A stretch of 60,000 nt of DNA from Strigamia acuminata. Lineage: Eukaryota > Arthropoda > Chilopoda > Geophilomorpha > Linotaeniidae. This document shows positions 43,001 through 52,710 of the stretch, piece by piece. The notes beneath the pieces were generated by a model. That model saw only the letters and a program-made list of their open reading frames with translations. It searched no databases and had not been told where the DNA came from. The first letter of the stretch is position 1, and each line of letters opens with the position of its first letter. The position numbers and the translations under genes are program-made. Location of the stretch: assembly GCA_949358305.1 (NCBI GenBank), contig OX442324.1, positions 7,663,601 to 7,723,600 of the forward strand, in the 5' to 3' direction.

Positions 43001-44860
43001 CTGGCACCCCCTCCTGGGGTACAAACTCGTCGTGGTTCGGGTAAAAAGGGAAAGGTGAAAGAGAAAGAAACCCCAGACCCAATGTTATTGCCGCTGGATA
43101 TGACGAAATGGAGAAGAATCCAGTCTGTCCGGAAAGCCGGGGCAACGGCTGGAAAAGTTGACGTTGTTTATTTCTCGCCCAATGACGACAAACTTAGAAG
43201 TCGAACTGATGTTGCACGGTGGTGCGATGGAGAAGGTTACGCATACGATCCGAACCTTTTCGACTTCAAAACGTTAGAAGGGGAGGAACCCTTACCTTTT
43301 GCGGGGTTTTGTGCAGTTGAGCCCGACACCTACGAGGAGGCGATCGAGGGCATTAACAAACCCTACTGGGAAGGGGCCATGAAGGACGAGATAGACATTT
43401 TTGATGAACGAGAAGTCTATCGTGAAATTGACAAGCCTAAAGACGTACAGCTTTTGGGGACAAAATGGATATATAAGATGAAACGCGATCACACCGGAGC
43501 AATTCAACGCTACCGGGCCCGATTGGTGGCCCAAGGGTTTAAACAGAGGCCCGGAATTGACTTTACGGAGGTATTTTCCCCCGTTGTCAATTTCGTCCTC
43601 GTTATCGTGTTCTTCTGCACTCTGGTAGTGCTTAAGGGCTGGCGTGACGTGCACATCGATATTAAGGCCGCCTACCTCTATGGCGACCTCGATACAGTGC
43701 AATATTGTGAAGTCCCCAAGGGTTACAGGACAGCGAAAAACCGACATAAGTGTTGGATGCTGCTGAAGGCCTTATATGGCCTTCATCAGAGCGGACGAAT
43801 GTGGTACCAAGCGCTCCACGATTGTCTGCTCCAATTGGGATTTGAGCCAATGCTAGGACTGAACTGTGTCTATTCTCTGGACAACGAAGCAGTAATCATT
43901 TTCTACGTCGACGATATCGTACTCTTTTCAAGAGACGATTACGTCGAAAAATGCGTCCTGAAATGGATTCGCGGTTTCTTCGACATTGTTGATTTGGGTC
44001 CGGTGACCCTATTGTTGGGCATCGAATTCGACAGATCCGGGGGGCGAATCCGTATTCACCAGAGAAAGTACATAGAAAAGCTATGTAAGATGTATGGAGT
44101 GGATCCGTGTCACCGTGTGCGAGTGCCAGTGACCCCTGGCACAATGATCCAGCAAGTTAAAGAGGGTGAACGGGTGAACACGGTATTTCCGTACAGGAAC
44201 TTGGTCGGGAGTCTCCTTTTTATTGCGAGCAGGACTAGGCCTGATATCCTCTTTTCGGTTATAGTCCTCTCGCAATACAATGAAAAACATTCGGCGCGTC
44301 ATGTTGGAATGCTGATGCAGGTATTGCGATATTTAGGGAACACACCAAACTATGCCATCGATTTATCGAATTGTAGGAATGATTCCCTTACTGTCTACAC
44401 TGACGCGTCTTTCGCCCTAGACCAAGACAAGAGAAGAAGCTTTGGGGGCCATATAGTGTACCTAGGGGGGGTTCCAATCTCATGGAACTGCCATAAGCAG
44501 ACAATGACCTCCCTGTCGATCATGGAGAGTGAATTTCTGGCCGTGGTCGATGGGGTGAAGGATATTATATGGCTTCACCGACTGTACGACGCAGACATTA
44601 TGTTTTGTGTCGAACGCGCAACCCCGTGCGTATATGCCGACAGTATGCCGGCGATTCAGTATACGAAAAATAGAATAGAAAACCGCGCTAATAAACATAT
44701 AGATGTCAAACTGCATTTCGTCCGTGACTGGTTTGAAAAAGGAACGTTTTCTATTAGACACATCGCCGGGGTTCTGAACGTGGCAGATATTTTAACCAAA
44801 TGGTTAGCGAAACCAAGGTTAAACACTCTTTGCGAACACATTTTTGTTATGGACAAATAG
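40034..44860 (+). CDS. gag-pol: Copia H gag-pol polyprotein with MBD-like domain
   Basis: 1608 aa from the ATG at 40034 (MSKHDDYKDIKKLDGTNYAT, matching the starts of I and J; an in-frame ATG at 39986 is less likely). Order: gag, zinc knuckle CFNCGGTGHFAREC (from C234), protease DTGATDH (D330), a variable spacer, integrase zinc motif (HSRMGHLN...CDAC), integrase core D634, D697, E733 (D,D-35-E), acidic and proline-rich spacer with the motif EIGGAKGDD, MBD-like domain (about 1025-1080), reverse transcriptase (HIDIKAAYLYG, D1209; YVDD, D1293/D1294), and RNase H (YTDASFALDQD, SIMESEFLAV, YADSMPAIQY). All catalytic residues are present. At 1608 aa it is longer than copia's usual 1400 or so, because of the spacers. 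Confidence 0.95.
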   Translation: MSKHDDYKDIKKLDGTNYATWSVQVQLLLKYNGVWGHVDGTEKEPPDTATAKEKRDFKVREDKAMSTLCMSCAEPQQVIAVSCPTAAKVWEALKDAYQPTTRARRARLRRDFLNMKMLEGEEMLVFTGRVDRKVTELKDVKIDVSDEFHAFQYLDHLPPQYENIKQTAYHWEDAEFTAKNVKERLLGEYNRLYESSNEFGVLTQQMDNTALFAKQKWKPRGKPSTAAGPSRGTCFNCGGTGHFARECPSPPKQQGAFGTFPAAAGSPAQLNRGSGRGRGRGKGQQRANLTQLDPYADEPHTLYSAVLEEKPAQPLSLVSHGNCDSQWYVDTGATDHFSFNRSWFSDFRPLSNFSVQQGEGKSKIEGVGNVVITTLYGTRHRDITLKNVFFAPNFRKNLISLGRTDEAGMCTFVKNGEMFIYKDKIEEPSITAVRTSNRLYKVNCRIEVGNVNTAALTAQQNAAAVLDLIKSSVKDERFVQPLLTILDYKNALLKSLSKSDKGTSAANLSAQVSEKTLAPAAINLPKAGNEVQTPPANIPQANATAKANGGNADDVKVRNQERPQTMDTWHSRMGHLNAKGISKLEKSDDVFGINLSTKELSTCDACATAKSTRASFPPIVAISTKGILDIVHMDVWGKSQGPSLGGANYYFILVDDYSRYMWIIMMKTKGEVLGHFKRWLTEVERTTSKKVKCIKTDNGGEFISRDWDTYASKIGLKCIRTNAYSPEMNSVAERANRTIISGVRALMLENSFPYPLWAELATSIVYLKNRFPHQGIEGKTPYSIFFNKKLSLRHIKCIGSKTFVHVPSQTRKGKLEGRAWAGALIGYAISTRGYRIWDPKTNQVFASKHVRIFEDSYWYEIGKRLQTPVRQPQGGSKEFKSFGYSSSDTEEDDDDSVVPVGQPPPFMPPPIPPHIPPPIPPRTPGPALRPNVQRTIELPAIGVDPIGDDEEIGGAQGIDGDNPVEEIGGAKGDDENFLNVYPDDDEDPDLAPPPGVQTRRGSGKKGKVKEKETPDPMLLPLDMTKWRRIQSVRKAGATAGKVDVVYFSPNDDKLRSRTDVARWCDGEGYAYDPNLFDFKTLEGEEPLPFAGFCAVEPDTYEEAIEGINKPYWEGAMKDEIDIFDEREVYREIDKPKDVQLLGTKWIYKMKRDHTGAIQRYRARLVAQGFKQRPGIDFTEVFSPVVNFVLVIVFFCTLVVLKGWRDVHIDIKAAYLYGDLDTVQYCEVPKGYRTAKNRHKCWMLLKALYGLHQSGRMWYQALHDCLLQLGFEPMLGLNCVYSLDNEAVIIFYVDDIVLFSRDDYVEKCVLKWIRGFFDIVDLGPVTLLLGIEFDRSGGRIRIHQRKYIEKLCKMYGVDPCHRVRVPVTPGTMIQQVKEGERVNTVFPYRNLVGSLLFIASRTRPDILFSVIVLSQYNEKHSARHVGMLMQVLRYLGNTPNYAIDLSNCRNDSLTVYTDASFALDQDKRRSFGGHIVYLGGVPISWNCHKQTMTSLSIMESEFLAVVDGVKDIIWLHRLYDADIMFCVERATPCVYADSMPAIQYTKNRIENRANKHIDVKLHFVRDWFEKGTFSIRHIAGVLNVADILTKWLAKPRLNTLCEHIFVMDK
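43106..43272 (+). other. MBD-like domain in H polyprotein
   Basis: The clearest copy: WRRIQSVRKAGATAGKVDVV, then YFSPNDDKLRSRTDVARWC and LFDFK. It aligns without gaps to the MBD centre (R-K-S-G..A-G-K-x-D-V-Y-Y-x-S-P-x-G-x-x-x-R-S-K). Arg, Asp and the R-S pair that contact methyl-CpG in canonical MBDs are kept. The first Tyr of Y-Y is Val. Confidence 0.75.
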
Positions 44861-44878
44861 TTTAAGCAAAGGGGGATT

Positions 44879-45355
44879 TGTTGGGTTGCAAACCCATTTT
44901 GAAGTGCTTAAATATTTGTTCCTGTGTTACGTGATTTATTGGTTACACAATTTCCGAGTATGTGTAACAAGTGTGTTGTAAATTAATGTCCCGATCCAGT
45001 GTTCAACCGATAACGATTTTTATCAATGCTTGTTATGTACCGCGGTTGAATATTCTCTTCTTTACAGCACACGTCCCTGATGTCGTCTGCTTGAAAAAGC
45101 GATTTGTGTTTTATCCTTTTTCCTTGGTTTATCGATTATTAATGTCGGTGTTTTTACTTGCGATTGTAAAGGACAAATCATTGGAAACTTGACAATGATT
45201 TATCCTACGTTGTTTGAGAAGGCAAATAGCCTCTAACCGTGTATCACCAGATATTCTCACGAATAAAAGATGGCGCACGCATGTCGGTTTCGCGCACCGT
45301 TTCAACTGATGTTTCTTTTGATTTCGTTTGCAGAATTGCCGGGAATAACCTCACA
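44879..45355 (+). repeat. H 3' LTR
   Basis: 477 bp, no difference seen from the 5' copy, followed by TAAAT. Confidence 0.93.
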
Positions 45356-45360
45356 TAAAT

Positions 45361-45945
45361 GGCTGGTTCAATAACGAAAATACAATCGATTGGCTAAACC
45401 GCATTGTCAAAACAATTTCATTTAAAAAACGAATGCTGGTTTGGGACTCTTTTAGATGCCACATCAGCGAAAAAACGAAAAAACATTTTAAGGGTTTTAA
45501 CAGTGTAATGGCGGTCATTCCAGGGGGAACAACAAAATATATCCAGGCTCCAGATGTGTGCTGGAATAAACCTTTCAAAGGTTACTTAGCGGAATATTAT
45601 CAAGAGTGGATGGCGGGAGACGAGAACAAACAATACACAAAAGGTGGCAACAACTTAAAGCCTCCAAGTCGACGATTGTTGGCAGAATGGATTGTCAAGG
45701 CTTGGGAACGTTTGCCAACTGAATTAATCGTAAATAGTTTCAAAGTTTGTGGCCTGACAACCAGTACGGACGGCAGTGAGGATCGTTTGATCCACTGTAT
45801 AAAAGCTGGCCAGCCATGTAGAGATGCATGGACATTAATACAGAATTTTCGTGAAAATAACAGTTCGCAGGATCAAATTGAACTTCGTGTTGAAGAAGGT
45901 GATGAGGAAAATGAGGAAAATGAAGTGTTAATCGATTCAGAATAA
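45361..45945 (+). pseudogene. pogo/Tigger-like transposase, C-terminal part
   Basis: The DDE domain resumes after copia H with NGWFNNENTIDWLNR, the second catalytic Asp in LVWDSFRCH and the third in PDVCWNKPFKGYL. It ends in an acidic tail (EEGDEENEENEVLIDSE) at the TAA 45943-45945. The pair with 37616-38369 is interrupted by H and by the one-base frameshift upstream. Confidence 0.85.
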
Positions 45946-46096
45946 ACTTAAAATAATTTTTAATCAATTCGTCACCCATACGTTACATTGCAATTTTTCA
46001 GATTTGAAATAAAGCGCGGGCCTCTAATAGCTCGCGGGCCTCTAATAGCGCGCGGGTAAAAATATTTTTTTTGGTGTGCTATTTGCAGATATACGG

Positions 46097-47373
46097 TATG
46101 CTCAAACACGAGGTCTAGTAAATGAGATTCGCGAAATGTTCCAACAAGGCCGTCGCTCTCTACGAACAGGGACTGCCCGGTCTTTGGACGGTGGATCCTC
46201 GCATGGATCCATGAGAGTTACAGGCAGCTCGGCGCCATATGAATTAGGACTTCCTACAGCACGTCTGCACCAATATCGGGAAACTGATCATCGAGGCCAG
46301 CAGACGAGAACGCCCGCAGCGGCTGTGCCAATTGTTTATACAACAACGGTGCCACCAATGCCGGCGATGGCACGACCTATACCCAGGCCCCATCCAGGGA
46401 ATCCATTCAAGTAGATTACTCCACACGGGCGAATCGAGATTTGATGAGTTCGATGTTGTACTCGAAAATGGGATTTCCAAGAGAAAGATCGAACACGAAG
46501 GCTAAGTTGTCATTACCGTCAGTAAGGGCGCAAAAAGCAAGTAAAGTTAAAAACTGTTTTAAACCAGGAAAACCACCTTGTTTTGATCCAGGTAAAGCTG
46601 ATCTTGACTATATTAATCTTTATCTTGCGCAGCTATACGCGCACATGTATTCTATGCAGGCCCCGGTGGACGAATATTTAAAAGTATTTGTCATCCAAGC
46701 TAAACGTGGAAGAGCGCAACGATGGTGGTTAGCGCTGAGACCAAAACCGACAACGTGGGAGGACTTCGAGATTTTATTTCGACGAGCTTTCGCCATGAAC
46801 TCGGCAGCGGCCAATGTAAAACTAGCCAATCGAAAGCAGCGCAACGGAGAGCCTACGATGTCATTTCTAAGTGAGATTGTATATTACCTTGAAGTTGCAG
46901 GATATACCGACCCAGAGCTCCAATGGGAAAAAGCTCAAAACATGATGCAAACGGAAGTCGTTCATCTCTTGCGCGCATGGAATGTAAATTCGCTGGACGA
47001 AGCAATCCAAAGAGGAAACGACATTGACAATCGTCTACAGCTGGACACCATTCGAGCAGACGAATATAAAGATCTGGGTATGGCTGATCAACGAATGCCC
47101 TCTCTACGTGATGCGCATCGCCCAACGGTGCACAAGGCTGTGGAGAAGTCCAAAGAAGACGACGACACTAAATCTCTCGCGTCTAACGACGCCAAACGTT
47201 TTGCGAGGTATCGAAAACAATTTCTAATCGAGTTAGCTGCAGTACAGGCGAGACCTGAACAATCTCCACATGTGCAGGAACCCGACTCGAGTAGTAGCAG
47301 TAGCGACACGGACGCTGAACCTGACACCAAAAAGAGCACTGTCGCGGAGGCAGCTCAGAAGGCAACAATTTAG
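46097..47373 (+). pseudogene. Ty3/gypsy P gag, second part
   Basis: The gag frame interrupted at 37387 resumes in phase at the TA and runs to a TAG at 46412-46414. Capsid-like sequence then appears from 46441 in another frame. It includes RGRAQRWWLALRPKPTTWED followed by FEILFRRAFA, the W-W...W-E-x-F pattern of retrotransposon gag proteins, and ends in a Ser/Asp-rich stretch. A frameshift and at least two stops mark decay. Confidence 0.75.
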
Positions 47374-47411
47374 CCGCTCTGACACCTCCTGCGGATGTCC
47401 CAAAGGACCAT

Positions 47412-48789
47412 GTGTGTTCCACATCAATTGTCACGTTCCCACCGGCGCCAAAACCGCCCATAACCGTCAAATGCCCTGAAAAAGGTACTGCCTGGAGAAA
47501 GACCAGGAAGGATTGGTGGTATTTGGTAGATAGTGCGAATTGGCATCCGTTGTGTCCCGTCTGCTTCAAACAATTCAAGAGACCGGAAAACTCCAAAGGC
47601 CTGAAGTTCGTGAAGCCGGGAGAACCAGGCCGCAAATGAGTCAACCGGCCTTTAACGCAAAACGTCTGGAATCCAAACGACGCGCACCACCTTTAATTAA
47701 CCTGAAGGAGGACAATTTCAAACAAGTTAATTCAACCACATCTCCTATTGTTAATACTCTTCCAGAGTATAAACTTGTGAGTAGTGTTATTTCTTCATCA
47801 TCTTCCATCGTCACATCAGCGACAAAAGCGTCAGATCTGCAGACTGCCGTTTCTGAAGCTGTACCAGAGACATTACCGAAATTAACAGACTTGCAACCTG
47901 CAATTTCGAAGAAAAACCCGAAAGTGACCCCAGTAAGTAAAATTACTAAAACTTTACCAAATATTAAGTCTACTTCCAGTGCGACAATGACTGAGGCTCC
48001 AAAGGAAGTGATCTCTCCTATGAAGGTATCTTTCGTAATGTTGTCACCAGAAGAACTTAAAGAAACTCAAGAACCCATTATTGAGATAACGCGCGGAGAT
48101 CGGTTATGCAAGGAGGCACCTTGTGTGAAGATTTCCTGGGCTAATGTAGCTTGTACAGCGCTTTTAGACTCGGGCGCACAAACATGTGTCATAAGTGAGG
48201 ACGTGTGTCAACAACTACACGAAAAAATGGGTCTGGACTTTGTGAATCTCTATGAACAGGTGCAGGTTGCATCAGGCGAAATAGTGACTTCCACCAAATC
48301 AATGCAGCTCGCGTTACGCGCTCCGATGGGTATAGTAAAATTCATCTGCTGGTTCTACCCGACGCCAAGATGGACATGCTTCTTGGACGAGATTTCTGTA
48401 CGGCGGTCGGAATAGATATTGACCACGCGAGAAAACAGTGGAGTATGGTAGGCTCAAGTGAGATTCGTAAGTTTATGACCTATGAAGAAGCAAAAAAGTC
48501 AGAGTCAATTCTGGTTTTGCCATTTGCGCCGGAGGAATCAAAAAATCCAACTAATTCACCAGTGGCCATTAGTGAAATCGTTCCGACGAAAATACTAAAG
48601 AAATCGGATCCGGTGAGTGAATTAATTGTCTCCTCCTCGCGCATCGACCTATACAACATGAAATATTCGAATATCCTCATGATGATGCGCAGTATCGAGT
48701 TAAACAGATTCGACATCGTGCGCAGAGTGAATGGTCGAATATTTGGTCCCCAAAGAGAAAAGAGACTTCTAAAGTTTCTTCTAAATTAA
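47412..48789 (+). pseudogene. Ty3/gypsy P nucleocapsid-like and protease region
   Basis: A Cys/His segment (HPLCPVCFKQF, about 47545-47580) ends in a stop. The reading then continues in another frame through a Ser/Thr-rich linker to a retroviral-type aspartic protease: ALLDSGAQTCVISEDVCQQL (about 48150-48215), followed in a third frame by MDMLLGRDFC (48370 onward), the conserved protease C-terminal GRD block. The frame changes show it is inactive. Confidence 0.75.
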
Positions 48790-49099
48790 AAAAGACAATT
48801 TCCCGTAAATTAACTTTGAGTCAGTCACGACAATTACGACGTTTACGACGAAAAATCAATGTTATTCGTCCCATTGCCAAACAACTAGCTGCACAACGTG
48901 TTAAGGACATCAACGCCAAGAAGAAGTCGGGAAATAACATCACTTCGACTGCGCAACCCAACAATGGTGAGAATGACTCTAAATTGAACATTAATGACAT
49001 TAATTTTCTTCAGTACCAACCCAGTGGAGATCCGACCGACTGAGATTGGATATATCACCAGTTGTGGAACAAGTTAACTGTGTCACAAATAAAATTACT

Positions 49100-49310
49100 G
49101 ATAAAAACATTGCAGCCAATTTCGCAAATATTTCGGGAAGAAATAGGCCTATGTAACAACACGGAATATGAAGTAAATCTGAAACCGGATTTTCGTCCAA
49201 TTCATGTTCCTGTGCGCCCAGTAAATCCCGCAAAGAAGGCGATAATTGATAAATACATCAACAAAAAGCTGCAGCAAGGTATTATTCGGCGATCCCAGAG
49301 TGATTGCGCC
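49100..49310 (+). pseudogene. Ty3/gypsy P reverse transcriptase N-terminus, cut by copia K
   Basis: LKPDFRPIHVPVRPVNPAKK and LQQGIIRRSQSD form the typical start of a gypsy reverse transcriptase (P-I...R-x-x-P...GII-x-x-S). It stops at the LTR of copia K at 49311. The remainder should lie beyond the right edge of the window. Confidence 0.75.
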
Positions 49311-49627
49311 TGTTGAAAGTGTTTATTAACTTGTGTAGAATGCATAAATCCGCAATGGTGTGGAAAAGATCCAGTTGAGCAATAAAGAGTCAGGTGTTCT
49401 CAGGTGTGAACCAAAACATAGAGTGTGAGTTTATTGTCAAGTCATGTGACTCCCAAGGTATACAGAGCCACCTATAGGCATAATATATAACATATACATG
49501 TGAAATATGGCAAACACTCGTAACGTTAAATGCAACAATCGGTAAATATATACAGAACAATGTGTAGCATTATAGCTCGATGATACGACATAAATATAGT
49601 ATAATTGGCAAATATCACAATTTAACA
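49311..49627 (-). repeat. Copia K 3' LTR
   Basis: 317 bp on the minus strand, TGTTAAATTGTG...TTTCAACA, preceded by the purine tract acgagggggccgat as in A and C. It interrupts the gypsy P reverse transcriptase. Confidence 0.8.
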
Positions 49628-49645
49628 ATCGGCCCCCTCGTATAA

Positions 49646-50436
49646 TCAAGCATGTAGAGTGTTGAGATCAATTAGAAAACGATTACAGAATTTCACAAGG
49701 TCAGTCTTATCGACAGACTTGGTGAATATATCGGCAAGATTACATTTAGTTCCCACATGGACAATTTGGAGGTTGTTTCTCCTTACAAGTTCTCGAATAA
49801 AATGATACCTAACATCGATGTGTTTTGTTTTGCGATTTTCTATATTCGACTTAGTAAAATCCACAGTGGAGATGTTATCGCATAAGACGTGATGGTAAAA
49901 CTTATCCGCCAAATTGGGAACAATTTCATGTAGTACTCTAACGATCCAAATGTAGTCCTTCACTGTCTCTGTGAGGGCCACATACTCTGCTTCCATGGTG
50001 GACAACGTAACGTTTCGTTGCTTGAAGGTCCTCCAGTAGATAGGAGCATTTCCCAATGTCACTAGAGTCCCTCCAACGGAAATCCGGTCGTCTCTGTTAT
50101 TAGCGTAATCAGAGTCGCTGTAGCCAACAACTTCAATTCGACTGTTTGGGAAAAGCATCAATCCAAGATTCCTTGTTGTTCTCACGTAGCTAAGTTAATC
50201 TAACAATGTGATCCAGTGTTCCCATCCAGGGTTGGCTTGGAATTGGCTGAGAATATTGATGGCATACGTCAAATCTGGTCTGGTTCGCGATGCAATAAAT
50301 GCCAAACACCCAAGTAGGTTTCGATAAGGGATTCCTTCCATTATTTTGAAATCCTCTAGTGTGTCCGGGCATTGTCGTTTGGTGAGTATTGTCGATTTTA
50401 CCATTGGTTGCGACCTGATTCTCACGGGCTCCAAAT
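49646..50436 (-). pseudogene. Copia K reverse transcriptase end and RNase H
   Basis: C-terminal pol fragment close to element C: SQPMVKSTILTK, RTRPDLTYAINILSQF, RNase H YSDSDYANNRDD and STMEAEYVAL, ending DLNTLHA at the stop near 49646. A TAA at about 50186-50188 replaces a Leu codon of the LLDLLSY stretch. The 5' part was displaced by insertion of copia H2 at 50437. Confidence 0.85.
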
Positions 50437-50915
50437 TGTTGGGTTGCAAACCCATTTTGAAATGCTTAAATATTTGTTCCCGTGTTACGTGATTTATTGG
50501 TTACACAATTTCCGAGTATGTGTAACAAGTGTGTTGTAAATTAATGTCCCGATCCAGTATTCAACCGATAATGATTTTTATCAATGCTTGTTATGTACCG
50601 CGGTTGAATGTTCTCTTGTTTACAGCACACGTCCCTGATGTCGTCTGCTTGAAAAAGCGATTTGTATTTTATCCTTTTTCCTTTGTTTATCGATTATTAA
50701 TGTCGGTGCTTTTATTTACTATTGTAAAGGACAAATCATTGGAAACTTAACAATGATTTATCCTATGTTGTTTGCGAATGCAAAATAGCCTCTAACCGTG
50801 TACTGTCACTTACGTTTGTGAGATTAAAGATGGCCCACGCTTGTCGGTTTCGCGCACCGTTTCAACTGATGTTTGTTTTGTTTTCGTTTGCAGAATTGCC
50901 GGGAATAACCTCACA
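50437..50915 (+). repeat. Copia H2 5' LTR
   Basis: 479 bp, a close but not identical copy of the H LTR (TGTTGGGTTGCAAACCC...AACCTCACA), so a second, older or separate copy of the H family. AAGATGGCC lies at 50827-50835. It interrupts K. CAAAT (50432-50436) would be the target duplication. Confidence 0.9.
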
Positions 50916-51116
50916 AGTGGTAGCAGAGGCTGTGCGACGATAAGGCCAGCAGTTTTTGGAATTTTTCCGGCACGTTTTGAGGCGAAACGAGCGAAGGACG
51001 TCGGCCGAGATCGTCGCAGACACGAATCGACGGCTGAGTGACGAATTGCTTCGCCAACGGACTCGAAACCTCAGGATTCGGTGTGCGGACACTACTACGG
51101 ACATTTATGAGTGTAA
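50916..51116 (+). other. H2 primer binding site and start of leader, cut by copia I
   Basis: TGGTAGCAGAGG at 50918, then leader sequence like H's. TGTAA (51112-51116) is the target duplication of element I. The H2 leader resumes for about 36 bp at 58043-58078, before element J. Confidence 0.8.
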
Positions 51117-51581
51117 TGTTGGTTTGCGATGAATTATTTGCGATTATCATATTTGTTGTGCATTTCCGAATAGGCACAATAGGCGCGTTACTTCATATAT
51201 TGTTACGAATGGTCAGCCAGTTGATTCTGCTTTTTAAACTACGCTTGTTTCGTACTCCAACTGGCTGTGTCTATGTGATAACGCGCGTCCCGTCGTCTGC
51301 TTGTTAAGCGACGATCGTTTAATTTGGTTTGGTATTGTTTATCGATTGCTTTAGTCTTTACGTTGTATTATTGTAAAGAATAAATCTATTTGGTTATACT
51401 AATAGATTTGTTCTCGTTGTTACTCTGTAACCTGAGTTGAGATCAAATAGCCTCGACCCAGATCACTTGTTTTATGCTTTCATGGTGAATAAAGATGGCG
51501 GTCGCGTGTTGCGAGTTAACCGCACTTTATAATCGGTTTGCAAGTTATTTCCGCATGCTACAGGTCCAAATACGCTCTTCA
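51117..51581 (+). repeat. I 5' LTR
   Basis: TGTTGGTTTGCGATG...CTCTTCA. GAATAAAGATGGCGG (51487-51501) fuses a polyadenylation signal with AAGATGGCG. Confidence 0.93.
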
Positions 51582-52710
51582 AATGGTAGCAGAGGATCGG
51601 CGACGACCAGCGCCGGCCAATTTTAGAAGAATTGAAGAGAAAACGGACATTTTTCGACTCCAAGAAGTCGCGAAGTGCGCGCCCGCCCAATTCGTCGTGA
51701 AAACGAATTTTCGGGGCGGCAAACGTCTGGATTACGTGTGCGGACGATTCTACGAAGGAATAGGATTCCAACGGTGTAAGGAACGTTTATTTTCGAATAA
51801 TTTGAACTGTTTTTGCCGATATAACGGATTTTCTCCGGCGGCGCCATTTTTGTTTTGGGATTTTCATCGCGTACGACGGTGAAGCCCATCGCCAGCCGTG
51901 TATACGAGCTGATACACGCTCACATCGATTCGACGAAGGAATACGTCGAAACGACGTCGCATTTCGGATCGTTTTGCCGTGGAATCGACACGGAAATCAT
52001 CGTAAATCGACGGTTTTGCAACGGCGGCCATTTTTCGTCGAGAAAAGACGGAAAAACGACGATTTGATTCACCGAGAAGTCCTGCACACGATAAGCGTGT
52101 GTGTGGGCAATTGTTTCCGTATCTCGCACCAGGAAAGCGAGTACGAAGGCGCGGACGGGCGCTACGTCGATTTTCTCCGCGCTTACACGGATGTGTGTAC
52201 GCGGATTGCACGTCAGCCCCAGTTCCGTGCGAAGACAACGTGAAACCGACGTTTACTTCAACGCGGGAACCAGTTACGACGCAGGAAACCCGTAACTGGC
52301 CAACTTCACATCATAAAGTGTATTTTGATTACCTTTTTCGTGAAACTTTGTTATTTATTAAGGTTTTTGTTACGGGTCCTTTTGTTTATTCTCCACTCTT
52401 CGGGCAGTCGCCCACGTGGAGTCTCATTCCAGTCTGGGCTTGTCCGTGGCCAACTAGTCGTCCCGCGTCCCCCAGGTGGGCCGGTCGGAAGCTAGTAGGG
52501 CGACCAGATTTGGGTTTTTCATCTCACTTATTGAGGTGCCCCTTGGGAAGTAGTGTATTTCCTTTCGCCTTCAATTTTTGGGGGCAAATTTGTGCTTCTC
52601 CGTGCGACATATTCACGTGCATCGTGAATATTTGTGTGTTTTTCCTCCGGGAAGTAGTGAAATTTTGTGAAAAGTGATTCGTGCTTCTGTTTTCGCCGAA
52701 TTTTCTCAAC
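51582..52710 (+). promoter_or_regulatory. I primer binding site and long leader with conserved stem
   Basis: TGGTAGCAGAGGAT at 51584-51597 matches the complement of the initiator tRNA-Met 3' end. The 1.1-kb leader ends at the ATG 52711. In the conserved distal block, ACTAGT (52453-52458) pairs with GCTAGT (52491-52496), including one T-G wobble, around a loop with CCCGCG and CGGTCGGAA. Confidence 0.6.

Larger units (their letters stand above)
38370..45355 (+). mobile_element. Copia element H: complete, apparently intact
   Basis: 6986 bp with 477-bp LTRs at 38370-38846 and 44879-45355 that look identical, and target duplication TAAAT (38365-38369 and 45356-45360). It has a primer binding site, a leader of almost 1.2 kb, one open gag-pol frame of 1608 codons and a polypurine tract (caaagggggatt) before the 3' LTR. 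It sits inside the pogo-type transposase gene. A recent insertion with no visible lesion. Confidence 0.95.
37388..46096 (+). mobile_element. pogo/Tigger-type DNA transposon, split by copia H
   Basis: Ends are inverted copies: left CCGTATATTGTCGATTTG and right, complemented, CCGTATATCTGCAAAT. TA flanks both ends (37386-37387 and 46097-46098), the pogo/Tc1 target duplication. Both ends carry subterminal palindromic units of the form CGCGGGC(N)TNTAATAGCNCGCGG (about 37408-37430, and two at 46013-46056), likely transposase-binding repeats. TATATAAG at about 37571 is a good TATA box 45 bp before the transposase ATG. Without H the element would be about 1.7 kb. Confidence 0.85.
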
